Shown: piece by piece, positions 1-9,519 of the stretch
How positions within the stretch are numbered: position 1 is the stretch's first letter
Layout: every line of letters starts with the position of its first letter
From: Prorocentrum cordatum
Lineage: Eukaryota; Sar; Dinophyceae; Prorocentrales; Prorocentraceae
Assembly: GCA_963575745.1 (NCBI GenBank)
Contig: CAUYUJ010016487.1
Coordinates: 1 to 64,000, forward strand
Reading direction: 5' to 3'
Length of the DNA: 64,000 bases
Notes under the pieces: model-generated
The model's input: only the letters and a program-made list of their open reading frames with translations
What the model was told of the DNA's origin: nothing
Databases searched by the model: none
Position numbers and translations under genes: made by a program

Positions 1-1640
1 GGGCGGAAGGCTCGAGCTTTGCGGTTCGTGGTCCCCCTCTGGGCCCCCTCTTGGGCCCGTCTTGGGGCCCTCTTGGGCCATCTTGGGCGCCTCTTGGGCC
101 GTCTTGGGGCCCTCTTGGGCTGTCCTGGGGCCCTCTGGGAAGCTTCTTGGGCCGTCTTGGGGCGGTCTTGGGCGCCTCTTGGGCCGTCCTGTAACGTCGG
201 GAAGCCCAAAAGACAACTTTGTTGAAAATGTACGTTTTACGAAGGGAATGGGCCAATTTTTGCGTCTAGGGGCCCTCTTGGGACGCATGTTGGAGGCTTC
301 TTGGGGCCTCTTGGGGGCGTCCTTGGAAGTCTGGGGTCTCCTGGGGCCTCTTGAGGGGCCTCCTGGGGGCCTCCTGGCGGCCTCTTGGGGCGGAAGGCTC
401 GAGCTTGCGGTTCGTGGTCCCCCTCTGGGACCCCTCTTGGGCCCGTCTTGGGGCCCTCTTGGGCCATCTTAGGCGCCTCTTGGGCCGTCTTGGGGCCCTA
501 TTGGGCTGTCCCGGGGCCCTCTTGGAAGCTTCTTGGGCCGTTTTGGGGCGGTCTTGGGCGCCTCTTGGGCCGTCCTGTAACGTCGGAAAGCCTAAAAGAC
601 AAGTTTGTTGAAAATGTACGTTTTACGAAGGGAATGGGCCAACTTTTGCGTCTAGGGGCCCTCTTGGCCGCATGTGGAGGTTTTTTTTCCCCACCCCCCC
701 CTTCTTCTTGGTGCCCTACTTGCGGGGCTTCTCGTGACGTCTGGGGTCCTCCTGGGGCCTCTTGAGGGGCCTCCTGGGGCGATCCTGGCGCCTCTTTGGC
801 AGTAGCTCGGCTTGCGGTTCGTGGTCCCCCGTGCTGGGGCCCCCTCCTTGCCCGTCCCAGTGGGGAGGGCGCCTCTTAGCTGGGCCATCTTGGGCGCCTC
901 TTGGGCCGTCTTGGGGCCCTCTTGGGCTGTCCAGGGGCCCTCTTGGAAGCTTCTTGGGCCGTCTTGGGGCGGTCTTGGGCGCCTCTTGGGCCGTCCTGTA
1001 ACGTCGGAAAGCCAAAAAGACAACTTTGTTGAAAATGTACGTTTTACGAAGGTAATGGGCCAATTTTTGCGTCTAGGGGCCCTCTTGGGACGCATGTTGG
1101 AGGCTTCTTGGGGCGTCTTGGGGGCGTCCTTGGACGTCTGGGGTCTCCTGGGGCCTCTTGAGGGGCCTCCTGGCGGCCTCCTGGCGGCCTCTTGGGGCGG
1201 AAGGCTCGAGCTTGCGGTTCGTGGTCCCCCTCTGGGCCCCCTCTTGGGCCCGTCTTGGGGCCCTCTTGGGCAATCTTGGGCGCCTCTTGGGCCGTCTTGG
1301 GGCCCTCTTGGGCTGTCCTGGGGCCCTCTTGGAAGCTTCTTGGGCCGTCTTGGGGCGGTCTTGGGCGCCTCTTGGGCCGTCCTGTAACGTCGGAAAGCCC
1401 AAAAGCCAACTTTGTTGAAAATGTACGTTTTACGAAGGGAATGGGCCAATTTTTGCGTCTAGGGGCCCTCTTGGGACGCATGTTGGAGGCTTCTTGGGGC
1501 CTCTTGGGGGCGTCCTTGGACGTCTGGAGGCATCTTCAGCATCTCGGAGCCCTCTTGGAGGCCTCTTGGAAGTTTCTTGGGCCGTCTTGGGCGCTTCTTG
1601 GGCCGTCTTGTCTGACTGGGGAGGCCTCCGGCAAGCCCCG
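1..1640 (+). repeat. LGP repeat: four tandem units of about 390-415 bp
   Basis: Four head-to-tail units begin at about 4, 390, 804 and 1197, each marked by a block reading GCGGAAGGCTCGAGCTTGCG. Each unit combines three parts: a GGGCC/TCTT short-period tract, a non-periodic block starting GTAACGTCGG (at about 191, 577, 997 and 1384) and running through AAATGTACGTTTTACGAAGG, and a second GGGCC/TCTT tract. Open frames here translate to LLG/SWA/GPS-type low-complexity peptides in several frames on both strands, so I do not call them genes. Single copies of the same composite occur elsewhere in the window in both orientations. Confidence 0.85.
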
Positions 1641-1689
1641 ACGAGCCTCCGGGCCCCCCGGGGCGCACATTTGTGGTCGAGGTCCCGGC

Positions 1690-1885
1690 CCCGGGCCCCC
1701 GGACCCGGTGCGCCGTTATATGTGTACTTCGCACCGGATTCAGGATCATGCGCAGGCGCTCCGCGATCACTTCACATGGTTTCAGATACGGAGGGCGGGG
1801 GGGGCGTCATATTGCCTGCTGTGCAATGCCACCCCCCGCCCAACAATTCTGCAAAATACAATTCATTTCCAGTGGCGAACCTACC
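1690..1885 (+). repeat. Interspersed repeat B (CAGGATCATGCGC), copy 1
   Basis: This stretch shares an ordered series of words with 2930-3195: CAGGATCATGCGC, then CGATCACTT, CATATTG, CTGCTGTG and GCAAAAT. The order and spacing are kept, so it is a dispersed repeat rather than chance. A shortened relative lies at about 27800-27880. I see no coding signal in it. Confidence 0.55.
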
Positions 1886-1924
1886 TATGTTGGAGCCCTA
1901 GGAAAGTCAGCATTAGTATTACAA

Positions 1925-2812
1925 ATATAAAGCTAAGCTAAAGCTGAGCTGAAGCTAAGCTAAAGCTAAGCTAAAGCTAAGCTAAAGCTAAGATAAAGCT
2001 AAGCTAACGCTAAGCTGAAGCTAAGCTAAAGCTAAGCTGAAGCTAAGCTAAAGCTAATCTAAAGCTAAGCTAAAGCTAAGCTAAAGCTAAGCTAAAGCTA
2101 AGCTAAAGCTAAGCTAACACTAAGCTGAAGCTAAGCTAACTATAAGCTAAAGCTAAGCTAAAGCTAAGCTAAAGCTAAGCTAACGCTAAGCTAAAGCTAA
2201 GCTTCAGCTAAGCTAAAGCTAACTAAGCTAAACTAAAGCTAAGATGAGCTAGCTAAAGCTAAGCTAAAGCTAAGCTAAAGCTTAGCTAAAGCTCAAGCTA
2301 CAGCTTAAGGCTAAATATAACTAAAGCTAAGCTAAAGCGAAGCTAACGCTAAGCTAAGCTAACCTAATCTAAGTTAAAGCTAAGCTCAGCTAAGCTGCCT
2401 AGCTACATCTGAGCTAAAGCTAACTTACAGCTAAGCTAAATCTAAGCTAAACAATAAGGCTAAAGCCTTAAGGCTAAGCATAACTAGACACTAAGCCATG
2501 CGAATCTAAAGCTAAAGAGCTAAAACTAAGCTACAGCCTCGCTAAAGCTAAGCTAAGGCTAAGCTAAAGCTAAGCTAAACGACTAGCGGCTAAAGTTCTA
2601 TAAGCTGAAAGCTGAAGCTAAAGCTCAAGCTAGCTAGTCTTTCAACGCTAAGCTAAAGCTAAGTTCTGAAGCTAAGCGTAAGCTATAGTACATACAATTT
2701 AGTGCTACAATGCTAAGCTAACACTAAGCTAAAGCTAAGCTACAGCTAAGCTAAAGCTAAAGCTAACGCTAAAGCTAAAGCTAAGCTAAAAATAAAGCTA
2801 AGGCTAAAGCTC
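1925..2812. repeat. AAGCTA satellite, about 0.9 kb
   Basis: An almost uninterrupted run of AAGCTAAGCTA units with a basic period of 5-6 bp and a common 11-bp form. The left part is homogeneous; from about 2290 it decays with insertions such as ACAATAAGGC. It does not match the usual telomere repeat TTTAGGG. It ends abruptly at a short GC-rich duplication (GACTGGGGGAACCG twice, 2813-2870). Confidence 0.9.
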
Positions 2813-2929
2813 CCAGGGGACTGGGGGAACCGCGGGGCGGGGACTGGGGGAACCGCCCGGGGCGGTTAGCACTGCCCGGCCCTTTAAGCAAAGATAGTAA
2901 GAACCCTTCTAGGCAGAGCCTAGGTAGGG

Positions 2930-3195
2930 AAAAATGCACTCTGCACCAAAAATCAGGATCATGCGCGGGCGCCCCGCGGTCACTTGACGTGGGTTGTTGA
3001 CAGGGGCGGTGGAGGGGCCGACATATTGTCTGCTGTGTGCGGGGCCACCATCCCTGTCGAGCACCACATGCAAAATGATTGCGGGAGCACACGCAATACA
3101 GAATGCTAGCAAGTCTGCCGTCACTGTGCATGGGTTTTGGACGAGGACTGTGTCGGGGTCGACATATTGCCCAGTGTGGCGCACCTGGTGCGCGT
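2930..3195 (+). repeat. Interspersed repeat B, one and a half tandem units
   Basis: The first unit (2937-3085) matches the copy near 1.7 kb through CAGGATCATGCGCGGGCGCC and GACATATTGTCTGCTGTG. A second partial unit (3090-3180) repeats the GTCGACATATTGCCCAGTGTG part. No exon is evident. Confidence 0.5.
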
Positions 3196-3394
3196 GGCGC
3201 AGCTGGCATGTGAGGCGCCCCTCAGAGGCGTCGCGCACCTGGCTGGCGTCTGCACTGGTTCCCAACGGATGTCGATGGCGGCCCCTGAGGGGCCACGGGC
3301 CGTAAGAGCGTCCAAGGAAAGGCATCGGCTGGAAGGCAAAACTCATTACTTCATTTGGGTTTGGGACCAATTTGGGCCTCCTGGGCCGGTGGGG

Positions 3395-3830
3395 GGAAGC
3401 CAACTTCGGCTGAATCGGTCTCATTCGCCTTCGGCCCGTTTCGGCCTGGCCCGTTCTGGCTTCGGCCCGTTTCGTCCCGGCCCATTTCGTCTTCGGTTCG
3501 TTTCGTCCTGGCGTGATTCGACTCCGATTTCGGCTTCGACCCGTTTCGGCTCTGGCCCGTTTCGGCTTCGGCCCGTTCTGGCTCCCGCAAGTTTCGGTTC
3601 CCGGTGGCGCTGGCCCGCTTCGGCTTCGGCCCGTTTCGGCTCCGGCGCGTTCTGGCTCCGGTCCGCTTCGTCCCGGTCCGTTTCAGCTCCGGCCTGTTTC
3701 GTCCCAGCGCGTTTCGGCTCCAATCAATTTCGTTCTCGCGCGTTTCGGCTCCGGCCCGTTTCGGCTTCGGCATGTTTTGGCTTCGAGTCGACTGTTTCGA
3801 CGGATCTGGTTAATTTCGGCTTCGTTTAGG
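3395..3830 (+). repeat. TTCGGC/GGCCCGTTTCGGC minisatellite
   Basis: Short tandem units built from GGCCCGTTTCGGCTTC, with frequent GTTCTGGCTCC and GTTTCGTCCC variants. Both strands stay open over long stretches (FGSGPFRLR-like and RSRNGPKPK-like peptides), which is a by-product of the short repeat. A related array in two orientations lies at 4730-5128. Confidence 0.8.
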
Positions 3831-4189
3831 GATGGCGTGGGTAGGCTTTACTTTCGGGAAAATGACTTGTTACATTCGTGTTGTGGCGCCTTCTCCGCCA
3901 TTGGTGTCAGGAACCTGACGAGCGATTGTATGGGAGTGGAACTCCCCCCTCCATGCCCCTGGCTGGCTTCTGGCGCGCATTTCTCTGCCTGAAAGATTGG
4001 CTGGGGTTGGCTTGGACATAGGCGAGCGTTACTCTTTCATACGTAATTACGTCGTTCTATAATGTGGTATGAGACCTGGTTGCATTTTCCCGTGACGCTT
4101 TGACCACAACACAGTGTTCGCACTCTGGGGGTCCTTCCGAATGTTGTTTCAAGTGCTTCGCTGGATGTGCAGGGCTTTCGGCTTTGGCC
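3831..4189. other. Unique spacer, nothing recognised
   Basis: Mixed-composition sequence without a persuasive exon, repeat or RNA structure that I can see. Confidence 0.4.
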
Positions 4190-4420
4190 CTGCTGGTGGC
4201 GCCAGTGGGCGCCTCGTGGGCGACACGTGTTGGGTGGGTGGGGGGAGGTTTTGCTTGGTACCGCCCGTGGGTGCCTCGTGCGCTGTGTGTGCGTGTATGT
4301 GCGCGTCTGTGTGCGGCTGCCGAGGCTTTGCCACGTGCAAGCTCGTCGGAGCATCGTGCGTTGGGCTGGTGTGCGTATGTGTCGCCTGGTCCCAGCCCGT
4401 GGGCGCCTCGTGAGGGTCCT
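4190..4420 (+). repeat. GTGGGCGCCTCGTG array, plus orientation
   Basis: Repeated GTGGGCGCCTCGTG words separated by GTGTGCGTGTATGTGC-type spacers. The reverse complement of the same array occurs at 5795-6085, so the two form the outer pair of a nested mirror arrangement centred near 4930. Confidence 0.6.
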
Positions 4421-4729
4421 GTGCGATGGAGAGGGGGGGCCGAGCCCCGCTCTGGCGCGAGCCCGTGTCAGGCCGCTGCTGGCACTCGTCAGCCTCTCCT
4501 CGAAATGGTGTCCCGCGCCCTCCTTCTCCTCTTTCATTCACCTCTTCCGCAAACGCCCGTTACGCTATGCTTACCGTGAGCGGGAGCCGGGATGAGGGTG
4601 ACGGCGACGGGCACCTCCTCATCCACAGGGACCCCAGGCCCGTTGAGGCTCCCGAGCCTGTTTCGTCTTCCTCCGAGGGCCTGGAACCGAAACGGGTCCC
4701 AAATACCGGTTGTGCTCTGGTCCGTGTCG

Positions 4730-5128
4730 GCTCCATCCGCTCGATTCGGCTTCGGCGCGTTTCGACCCGGCCTGTTTCGTTCCGGCCCGTTTCGGCTTCG
4801 GCGCGTTTCGTCCTGGCCCGTTCTGGCTCCAGTCCGTTTAGGCCAGGCACGTTTCGGTTCCAACCCGTGGGCCCGCTTCGGCTCCGGCCGTTTCGGTCTC
4901 GGCCCGCTTCGGCCTTCAGTTTCACGCTCGCACGCCGCAACGAGCCGAAGCCGAACCCAGCTGTGCCGAAACGGGCGGAGCCGAAACGGGCCGAAACCGA
5001 AACGCGCAGAAGCCGAACGGGGCGGAGCCGAAAAGAGCCGAGCCGAAATGAGCCGAAGCCAAAACGGGCGGAGGCCGAAACGGGCCGAAGCCGAAACGGG
5101 TTCGAAACCGAATCGGCCCTTGTCCAAG
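4730..5128. repeat. Inverted TTCGGC / GCCGAA arrays (large imperfect palindrome)
   Basis: The left half (to about 4925) is TTCGGC-rich on the plus strand. The right half (from about 4930) is the reverse complement, GCCGAAACGGGCCGAAGCCG-type. The two halves face each other across a few bases and could form a hairpin with arms near 190 bp. Long open frames that run through it are low-complexity and not supported as genes. Confidence 0.75.
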
Positions 5129-5129
5129 A

Positions 5130-5312
5130 GGACCCGAAGATGTCCAAGGACCCCAGGCAGTTCCCCAAGATGCCCCAAGAAGCTCCCCAGGCGCTCCAAC
5201 AGGCCTCCAGAACCGCCAAGAGGCCCCCAAGACGCCCCAAGAATACTCCAGGAAGCTCTCAAAGGACATCTAAGGAGACTCCGACAGGCATCCAAGAGGC
5301 CCCTAGCACTTC
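5130..5312 (-). repeat. LGP repeat fragment
   Basis: CCCCAAGA/GGCCCCAAGA-type tract, the reverse complement of the GGGCC/TCTT tract at the window start. The non-periodic blocks are absent, so this is a fragment. Confidence 0.65.
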
Positions 5313-5322
5313 TGCTCGCCAT

Positions 5323-5400
5323 CCTCCTCCTCCTCCTCCTCCTCCTCCTCCTCCTCCTCCTCCTCCTCCTCCTCCTCCTCCTCCCCCTCCTCCTCCTCCT
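5323..5400. repeat. (CCT)n microsatellite, 78 bp
   Basis: Nearly pure CCT trinucleotide run with one CCC interruption. It creates poly-proline, poly-leucine and poly-arginine frames that should not be annotated as proteins. Confidence 0.95.
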
Positions 5401-5621
5401 CACACACAGCGAACCCGAGAATCCGAACTGGCAGACCTTCAAGTGCTTGAAAGGAACTCAAAAAGCCGCACGCGCTCAAGGATAACGGGGAGGGGAAGGG
5501 AAAGGGGAACGAGGGGGACGGGAGAGGGACGGAAGTGCCCAACCCAAGCTCCTGTGCTCCTGTGCTTCGCGGGCGCGGCACGGAGGGGAAGGGAGGGACT
5601 CTGTTTCTAGGGGCAAAACAA

Positions 5622-5762
5622 ACCTACCTCGCTTTTGACCACCCTCGCTTCCAAGAGATACCAAGCGATGCCAAACCACGGCCTGTACTGGTCAGGCCGC
5701 TTGACGAGGAGGCGCGTGGTATGACTTGGTTTTGCCTGGAAGCGAAAGCGGGGTAGGTAATT
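5622..5762. mobile_element. Foldback element, about 140 bp
   Basis: The left arm (CCTACCTCGCTTTTG...CGCTTCCAAGAGATACCAAG) reappears inverted on the right (CTTGGTTTTGCCTGGAAGCG...AGCGGGGTAGG). A central CAGGCC pair flanks a short loop. Arms are imperfect and no target-site duplication is obvious. Confidence 0.5.
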
Positions 5763-5794
5763 CACGCTCTGAGTTTCAGACTGAAGTATCCGCG

Positions 5795-6085
5795 CGGGCG
5801 CCCCGTGGACAAGGCGCCCACCGGGCGCCCACGAGGCGCCCACGAGGCGCCCACGGGGCGCCCACGGGCGGGCACCGCGCGGGATCTCGGCACGCACACA
5901 GACCCCACGCACGAAGCGCCCACGGGCGGGCACTGGGAGAACCCTCGGCACACTCACCGAGCACACGAGGCGCCCACGGGCGGGCACCAAGCCGAATCTC
6001 GGAACACCCTCCCAACACGAAATGCCCACAAGGTGCCCACGGGTGCCCACCAGCAGGGCACCAGCCGGAATCTTTGGCACAACCA
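5795..6085 (-). repeat. GGGCGCCCACG array, minus orientation
   Basis: CACGAGGCGCCCACGGGCGG units with decayed spacers (GGCACTGGGAGAACCCTCGG, GGCACCAAGCCGAATCTCGG). It is the inverted counterpart of the array at 4190-4420. Confidence 0.6.
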
Positions 6086-6482
6086 ACGACTGACCTCGAG
6101 TAAGCCAAGTAAGACCCCCTAGATGCAAACACTCTTTGGGGAAGTTGCCGCCTGGCAGAGAAGGAAATATATCGACTCCAGGTAAATCCGGGTCGAAGAA
6201 TACGCTGTGCATTTCAGTCGGAGATCACAAGTATGCCGCATCGTTGAAATCACATTCAGCTCTAGTAACTCCGTGCCCGAAAACTCTGAAAGTGTCAGAA
6301 AGTCTGATCATCAGCTCCCGCGTTCAAAAATCACACGCGCGACGAGAACTTTAGAACTGGATCGCTAGATCCGGCCGCCTCATGCTTACACCCTCGGCGA
6401 GTCGCCCAGCGGTGCAGTGTTCTGAGACGGAAAGAAGACATGATGAGGAAGAGCGCGGAGGGGGGAGGGGAAGGACAAGCAA
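6086..6482. other. Spacer, nothing recognised
   Basis: Balanced-composition sequence. A weak resemblance to the R5 repeat (CAGTCGGAGATCACAAG...) was seen but is too short to call. No exon stands out. Confidence 0.35.
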
Positions 6483-6665
6483 CCATATGCGAACCCTACC
6501 CCTGCAGGTCAGAATCATGAAAAACTTGACGAGGGCCAGAATTTTGAGGAGACCTGTAGCCGAGTACAACCAACCGGGGGGGTCGGTACCCCAGCGCCGA
6601 GTGGACCCGTGGACGTAGGGCTCACAAGTGGCCACGGAAATGGGATGCATCCACCTGGACGGGGG
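6483..6665 (+). repeat. Interspersed repeat K, copy 1
   Basis: It matches 8945-9120 over its whole length in the same orientation: ACCCCTGCAGGTCAG, then CCAGAA.TT.GAG, CCCCAGCG.CG.GTGGACCCG and GTAGGG.TC. Roughly three quarters of bases agree by eye. Both copies lie next to G-rich sequence and upstream of an exon-like block. Confidence 0.6.
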
Positions 6666-6734
6666 AGGGGAGATCCAATAACAAAAATGAACATACGCAG
6701 AAAACCCTCGGAGATCCGTTCGGACCTCTGCAGA

Positions 6735-6812
6735 TGTGTGTATATATAGATATATGTGTCTATACATATATATATATATACATACATATGTATATATATA
6801 TATATATATATG
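6735..6812. repeat. TA/CATA microsatellite
   Basis: TATATATAGATATATGTG-type alternating purine/pyrimidine run followed by a nearly pure (TA)n stretch. Confidence 0.9.
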
Positions 6813-6829
6813 TTTGGGGGGGCCCTCGA

Positions 6830-7068
6830 ACGAAGGAGACGCGTCCACCACGGTGGTGGAGAGGCGAAGCCGCGTGCTCCTGGCTCCACGAAGGTCCCTC
6901 TGGGCTCACAATGAACTCCGCCTCGGGCCTGGCGCGGCCCGGCACGGGCAGGGCCCCGTCCGCCTCCAAGCAGTGCCGCAGGCCTAGCGCCCTGCGCACG
7001 GCAGCCCTGCCCCGAAGAGGCCAACCTGGAAGGTCCGCAGCAGGATCGTCTCCGCCCTGGGCAGGCAC
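6830..7068 (-). CDS. Candidate exon, function unknown
   Basis: The minus strand reads a non-repetitive peptide including ALGLRHCLEADGALPVPGRA and EAEFIVSPEGPSWSQ. Its composition is protein-like, unlike the low-complexity frames around it. It lies between a TA microsatellite and a CTC-rich tract. No start codon or family can be assigned and the splice sites are uncertain. It could be an internal exon or a decayed relic. Confidence 0.3.
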
Positions 7069-7095
7069 CTCCTAGCGGCGGCAGACGAGTTTTTT

Positions 7096-7172
7096 CTTCT
7101 CCTCCTCCTCCGCCTCCTCCTCCTCCGCCTCCTCCTCCTCCTCCTCCTCCTCTTCCTCCTCCTCCTCCTCCC
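7096..7172. repeat. CTC-rich microsatellite
   Basis: CTCCTCCTCCTCCGCCTCC-type run with CGC and TTC interruptions. Confidence 0.9.
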
Positions 7173-7301
7173 ACACTTCTTTCCCTCATAAACAACTTCT
7201 CCCTGTCGCACCCGGAGGCCAGTTTTTAGGGCGGGCCGGCCGTTTCGCCAGAGACTTCCTCACCATTTATGACCCTGAAGCCTGAAAAGTGACAACAGTT
7301 T

Positions 7302-7550
7302 CATAGATGGAGGGCGGGTCGTTTTCAAAATGTGGCTCTCGCTTTAAAGCCGCGCGCTTTCGTTTTGAAATGTTGCAGGAGCTTCACGGATTGAGGGCGG
7401 CCCTTTTAAAAATGTGGCACTCGCCTTGGCGTCGCGCACGTTCGTTATTTAAATGTGCAAGAACTTCACGGATTGAGGGCGGTTCCTCTCCAAACGGTGG
7501 CTCTTGCCCTAGCGACGCGCACATTAGTTTTCAAAATTTACAATGGTTCC
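7302..7550 (+). repeat. Three tandem units of about 80-90 bp
   Basis: Each unit carries GGATTGAGGGCGG (or ATGGAGGGCGG), then a (T/A)-rich stretch, a TGGC(T/A)CTCGC block, CGCGC(A/G)CTTTCG and AAAATGT. Divergence increases towards the right. The reading frame of 7706-7816 extends back through this array, but I consider that part unlikely to be coding. Confidence 0.65.
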
Positions 7551-7705
7551 ACAAATCCCCACGATCCGCGTACCAAAAATTGCGATCCGGAAGGATTCAG
7601 GATTATGAAGGCGCAACAGTTACGTTTATTCGCGGTGCTGAAGTGCCAGGAATGGCATCCTGGCGCGAGTCAGGATCGTCAAGACGCAACAATCAAGATT
7701 ATCCG

Positions 7706-7816
7706 TGGCGTTGGAATCCCGAGAACAATGTTTTGGCATGCTTCAGGGTTTTCAAGCGGTTGTCTTCCAACGAGGGAGTTCCCTCAGTGGAAATGAACCG
7801 TTATAGGGGCCAGTGA
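7706..7816 (+). CDS. Possible 3'-terminal coding segment, duplicated at 58 kb
   Basis: Reads WRWNPENNVLACFRVFKRLS followed by SNEGVPSVEMNRYRGQ and TGA. The same segment occurs inverted at 57918-58029 and ends at a TGA in the same place. In the central codons the two copies differ only at synonymous third positions (AAC/AAT, GTT/GTC, AAG/AAA), while the ends carry amino acid changes. That pattern favours past coding use. The family is not recognised. A tandem pair of CAGGAT..TCAAGACGCAACAAT-type units lies just upstream (7601-7725). Confidence 0.4.
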   Translation, partial: WRWNPENNVLACFRVFKRLSSNEGVPSVEMNRYRGQ

Positions 7817-7952
7817 AGAGGGAGCGTGGAGGGAAGGTTTATCCCAACATCGTTGATGACTCTTGGGTTTGCACTGGTCCTTTTCCCCTCCACCTTCTCC
7901 TCCTCATCCTCCTCCTCCTCCTCCTCCTCCTCCTCCTCCTCCTCCTCCTCCC
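7817..7952 (+). repeat. Conserved trailer plus (CTC)n microsatellite
   Basis: The sequence after the TGA (AGAGGGAGC...AACATCGTTG.TGACTC.TGGGTTT..ACTGGTCC) is shared with the 58-kb copy, including the pyrimidine microsatellite from about 7899 on. The duplicated block therefore extends about 110 bp beyond the coding part. Confidence 0.6.
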
Positions 7953-8552
7953 CTAAGCCTTCAAGATGCGGGTCTGTTCAACTCACACCTCCTCTTGTTT
8001 CACGTTGAGCAAGCTTGAGACTTCTTGGCTGTAGCTTTCTGTGAGGCAGTGATATTAACACGAAATACGCCGACTTAGGCATGAGTGAACAAATTAAGGT
8101 TGCTGTCAGTTCGGGCACGAGAGATGCAGCGAAAACTTGCATGTTTCATCCAATCGACGATGACTCAACGATCTGTCAGACTGCAAACCGCCGTAGCAAT
8201 GCTGCCCCGCAGCATGCATCGGAGGAGCACCTGGCCAGCTACAAAAACGTCACAGGAGGAGAAGAAAGAGAGGACGAGGAGGAACAGGGGAGGGGGCGAG
8301 GACAGAAGCGAGGCGAGGGAGACTGATACAGGCGGTGTGTGTGTGTGCGACATGCGTACGGACTAGCGCAAGGGCATTGCACAGTACCACAAGCAAGTTG
8401 CAACCTAAGCGGCCACGCGGCTGATAGCAAATATGCCCGGATTACTATCGCACGGGAGGAAGGAGCAAGAAGGGGAGGCCAGCAAGAAACATATAAGCAA
8501 GAAGAGGAATGGCATGGTAAACAAATATGGTGCTAATGGTGGCCTCTCCTCC
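7953..8552. other. Spacer, nothing recognised
   Basis: Contains a short (GT)n run near 8336. No exon, RNA or repeat that I can support. Confidence 0.35.
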
Positions 8553-8630
8553 TACTCCTCCTCCTCTTCCTGATCCTCCTCCTCCTCCTCTTCCTCCTCC
8601 TCCTCCTCCTCCTCCTCCCTCCCCCTCTCC
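8553..8630. repeat. CTC-rich microsatellite
   Basis: CTCCTCCTCCTCTTCCTCC run. Confidence 0.9.
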
Positions 8631-8709
8631 CTCCTATCATATCCCTCCTTCCCCGCCCCTCGCGCGCGGGGGGGCATGAAGGGATGGGGTAAGGACCAGC
8701 AGAGGGAAG

Positions 8710-9166
8710 GTGGCCGCGCGCACGAAGGATGTGGCGCGAGGGGGGCGGCCTTCTGAGAAGCCACGGGCTTCTCAGGAGGCAAGGGCCTTCTCGGGAGGGC
8801 CAGGAGCTGGACGACGCCAGCCGTGCGTCACGCCACTTCGAGTCACGCTTCTACGCGTGCGTGCATCGAGCCAGTCTGGTACACGGCCTTCTGAGAAGCT
8901 TGGATGGCTTCCAAGAGGCCCCCCCTTGGCTTCAAATATAAGCAGCCGCATGTAAACCCAACCCCTGCAGGTCAGGGTTCCAAAAACCGGCTGGGGTTCA
9001 GAACTTGAAGAATGCCTGCGGCCAAGTGAACCCCAGCTGGGGTGTCCGATGCCCCAGCGTCGGGTGGACCCGAAGGGGTAGGGTTCGCAAAGGGTCGCAG
9101 ATCTAGAGGCATCCGCCTTCTCAAATGAGCCCCCCTCGCCCCAACCCCCCCTTGCGCGCGCCGCCG
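8710..9166. mobile_element. R6 inverted-repeat element, composite with repeat K inside
   Basis: The right end reads CCCCCCTTGCGCGCGCCGCC, the terminal motif of the R6 family. The left part carries its internal CCTTCTGAGAAG and GGCTTCTCAGGAGG palindromes (8750-8905). Repeat K copy 2 occupies 8945-9120, so this looks like a composite or nested insertion. The right terminus lies directly against the exon at 9171, as for other R6 copies. Confidence 0.5.
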
Positions 9167-9170
9167 ACTC

Positions 9171-9395
9171 CTGCCAGGGCCGTGCTCGTCGAAGACCTCC
9201 TGCTCGCCGAGGTCGTCGTTGGAGCACCCGCTCAAGACGCTCCAGCTGGTGGACTGGCGCGTGAAGCACCCTGTGACGCCGTCGGCGCTGACGGAGTTCA
9301 GGTCGCAGGGCGCCAGGGTGCTCATGCTGCTGACATGAGCGGCCCGGATCCTGGCGTGCATCTGCCGCATTTCCTCTCCAAGGCCAGAGATCACA
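9171..9395 (-). CDS. Internal exon candidate, function unknown
   Basis: The minus strand encodes LGEEMRQMHARIRAAHVSSM, then a Ser/Thr/Cys-rich stretch (SADGVTGCFTRQSTSWSVLS, GCSNDDLGEQEVFDEHGPG). The downstream boundary reads CTGGCAG|GAGTCGG, a GA-type donor like those reported for dinoflagellates, and coincides with the end of an R6 element. The first 45 nt or so are duplicated on the plus strand at 11097-11155. The SPRY/Neuralized-like exon lies about 580 bp upstream on the same strand and may belong to the same gene. The 5' splice boundary is not certain. Confidence 0.45.
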
Positions 9396-9519
9396 CATGA
9401 TTATGCGCCGCGTGAGGAGCCGATGACCCAGGACCCCAGGAGGCGGTGTGCATGGAAGCGTATTTGAGGCTCCCTCAGACCCAAGATCTCCGACGATCTT
9501 GTTCTGTTCAACTGGTGGT

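Noticed and set aside
1925-2812. Telomeric repeat
   Set aside because: The unit is AAGCTA, not TTTAGGG or a close variant, and it lies between other interstitial repeats.
4426-5610. 394-codon plus-strand ORF
   Set aside because: It runs through two opposed TTCGGC arrays, an LGP fragment and a CCT microsatellite; composition is entirely repeat-driven.
7307-7705. Upstream part of the 169-codon frame ending at 7816
   Set aside because: It reads through a degenerate tandem array and is not conserved in the 58-kb copy.
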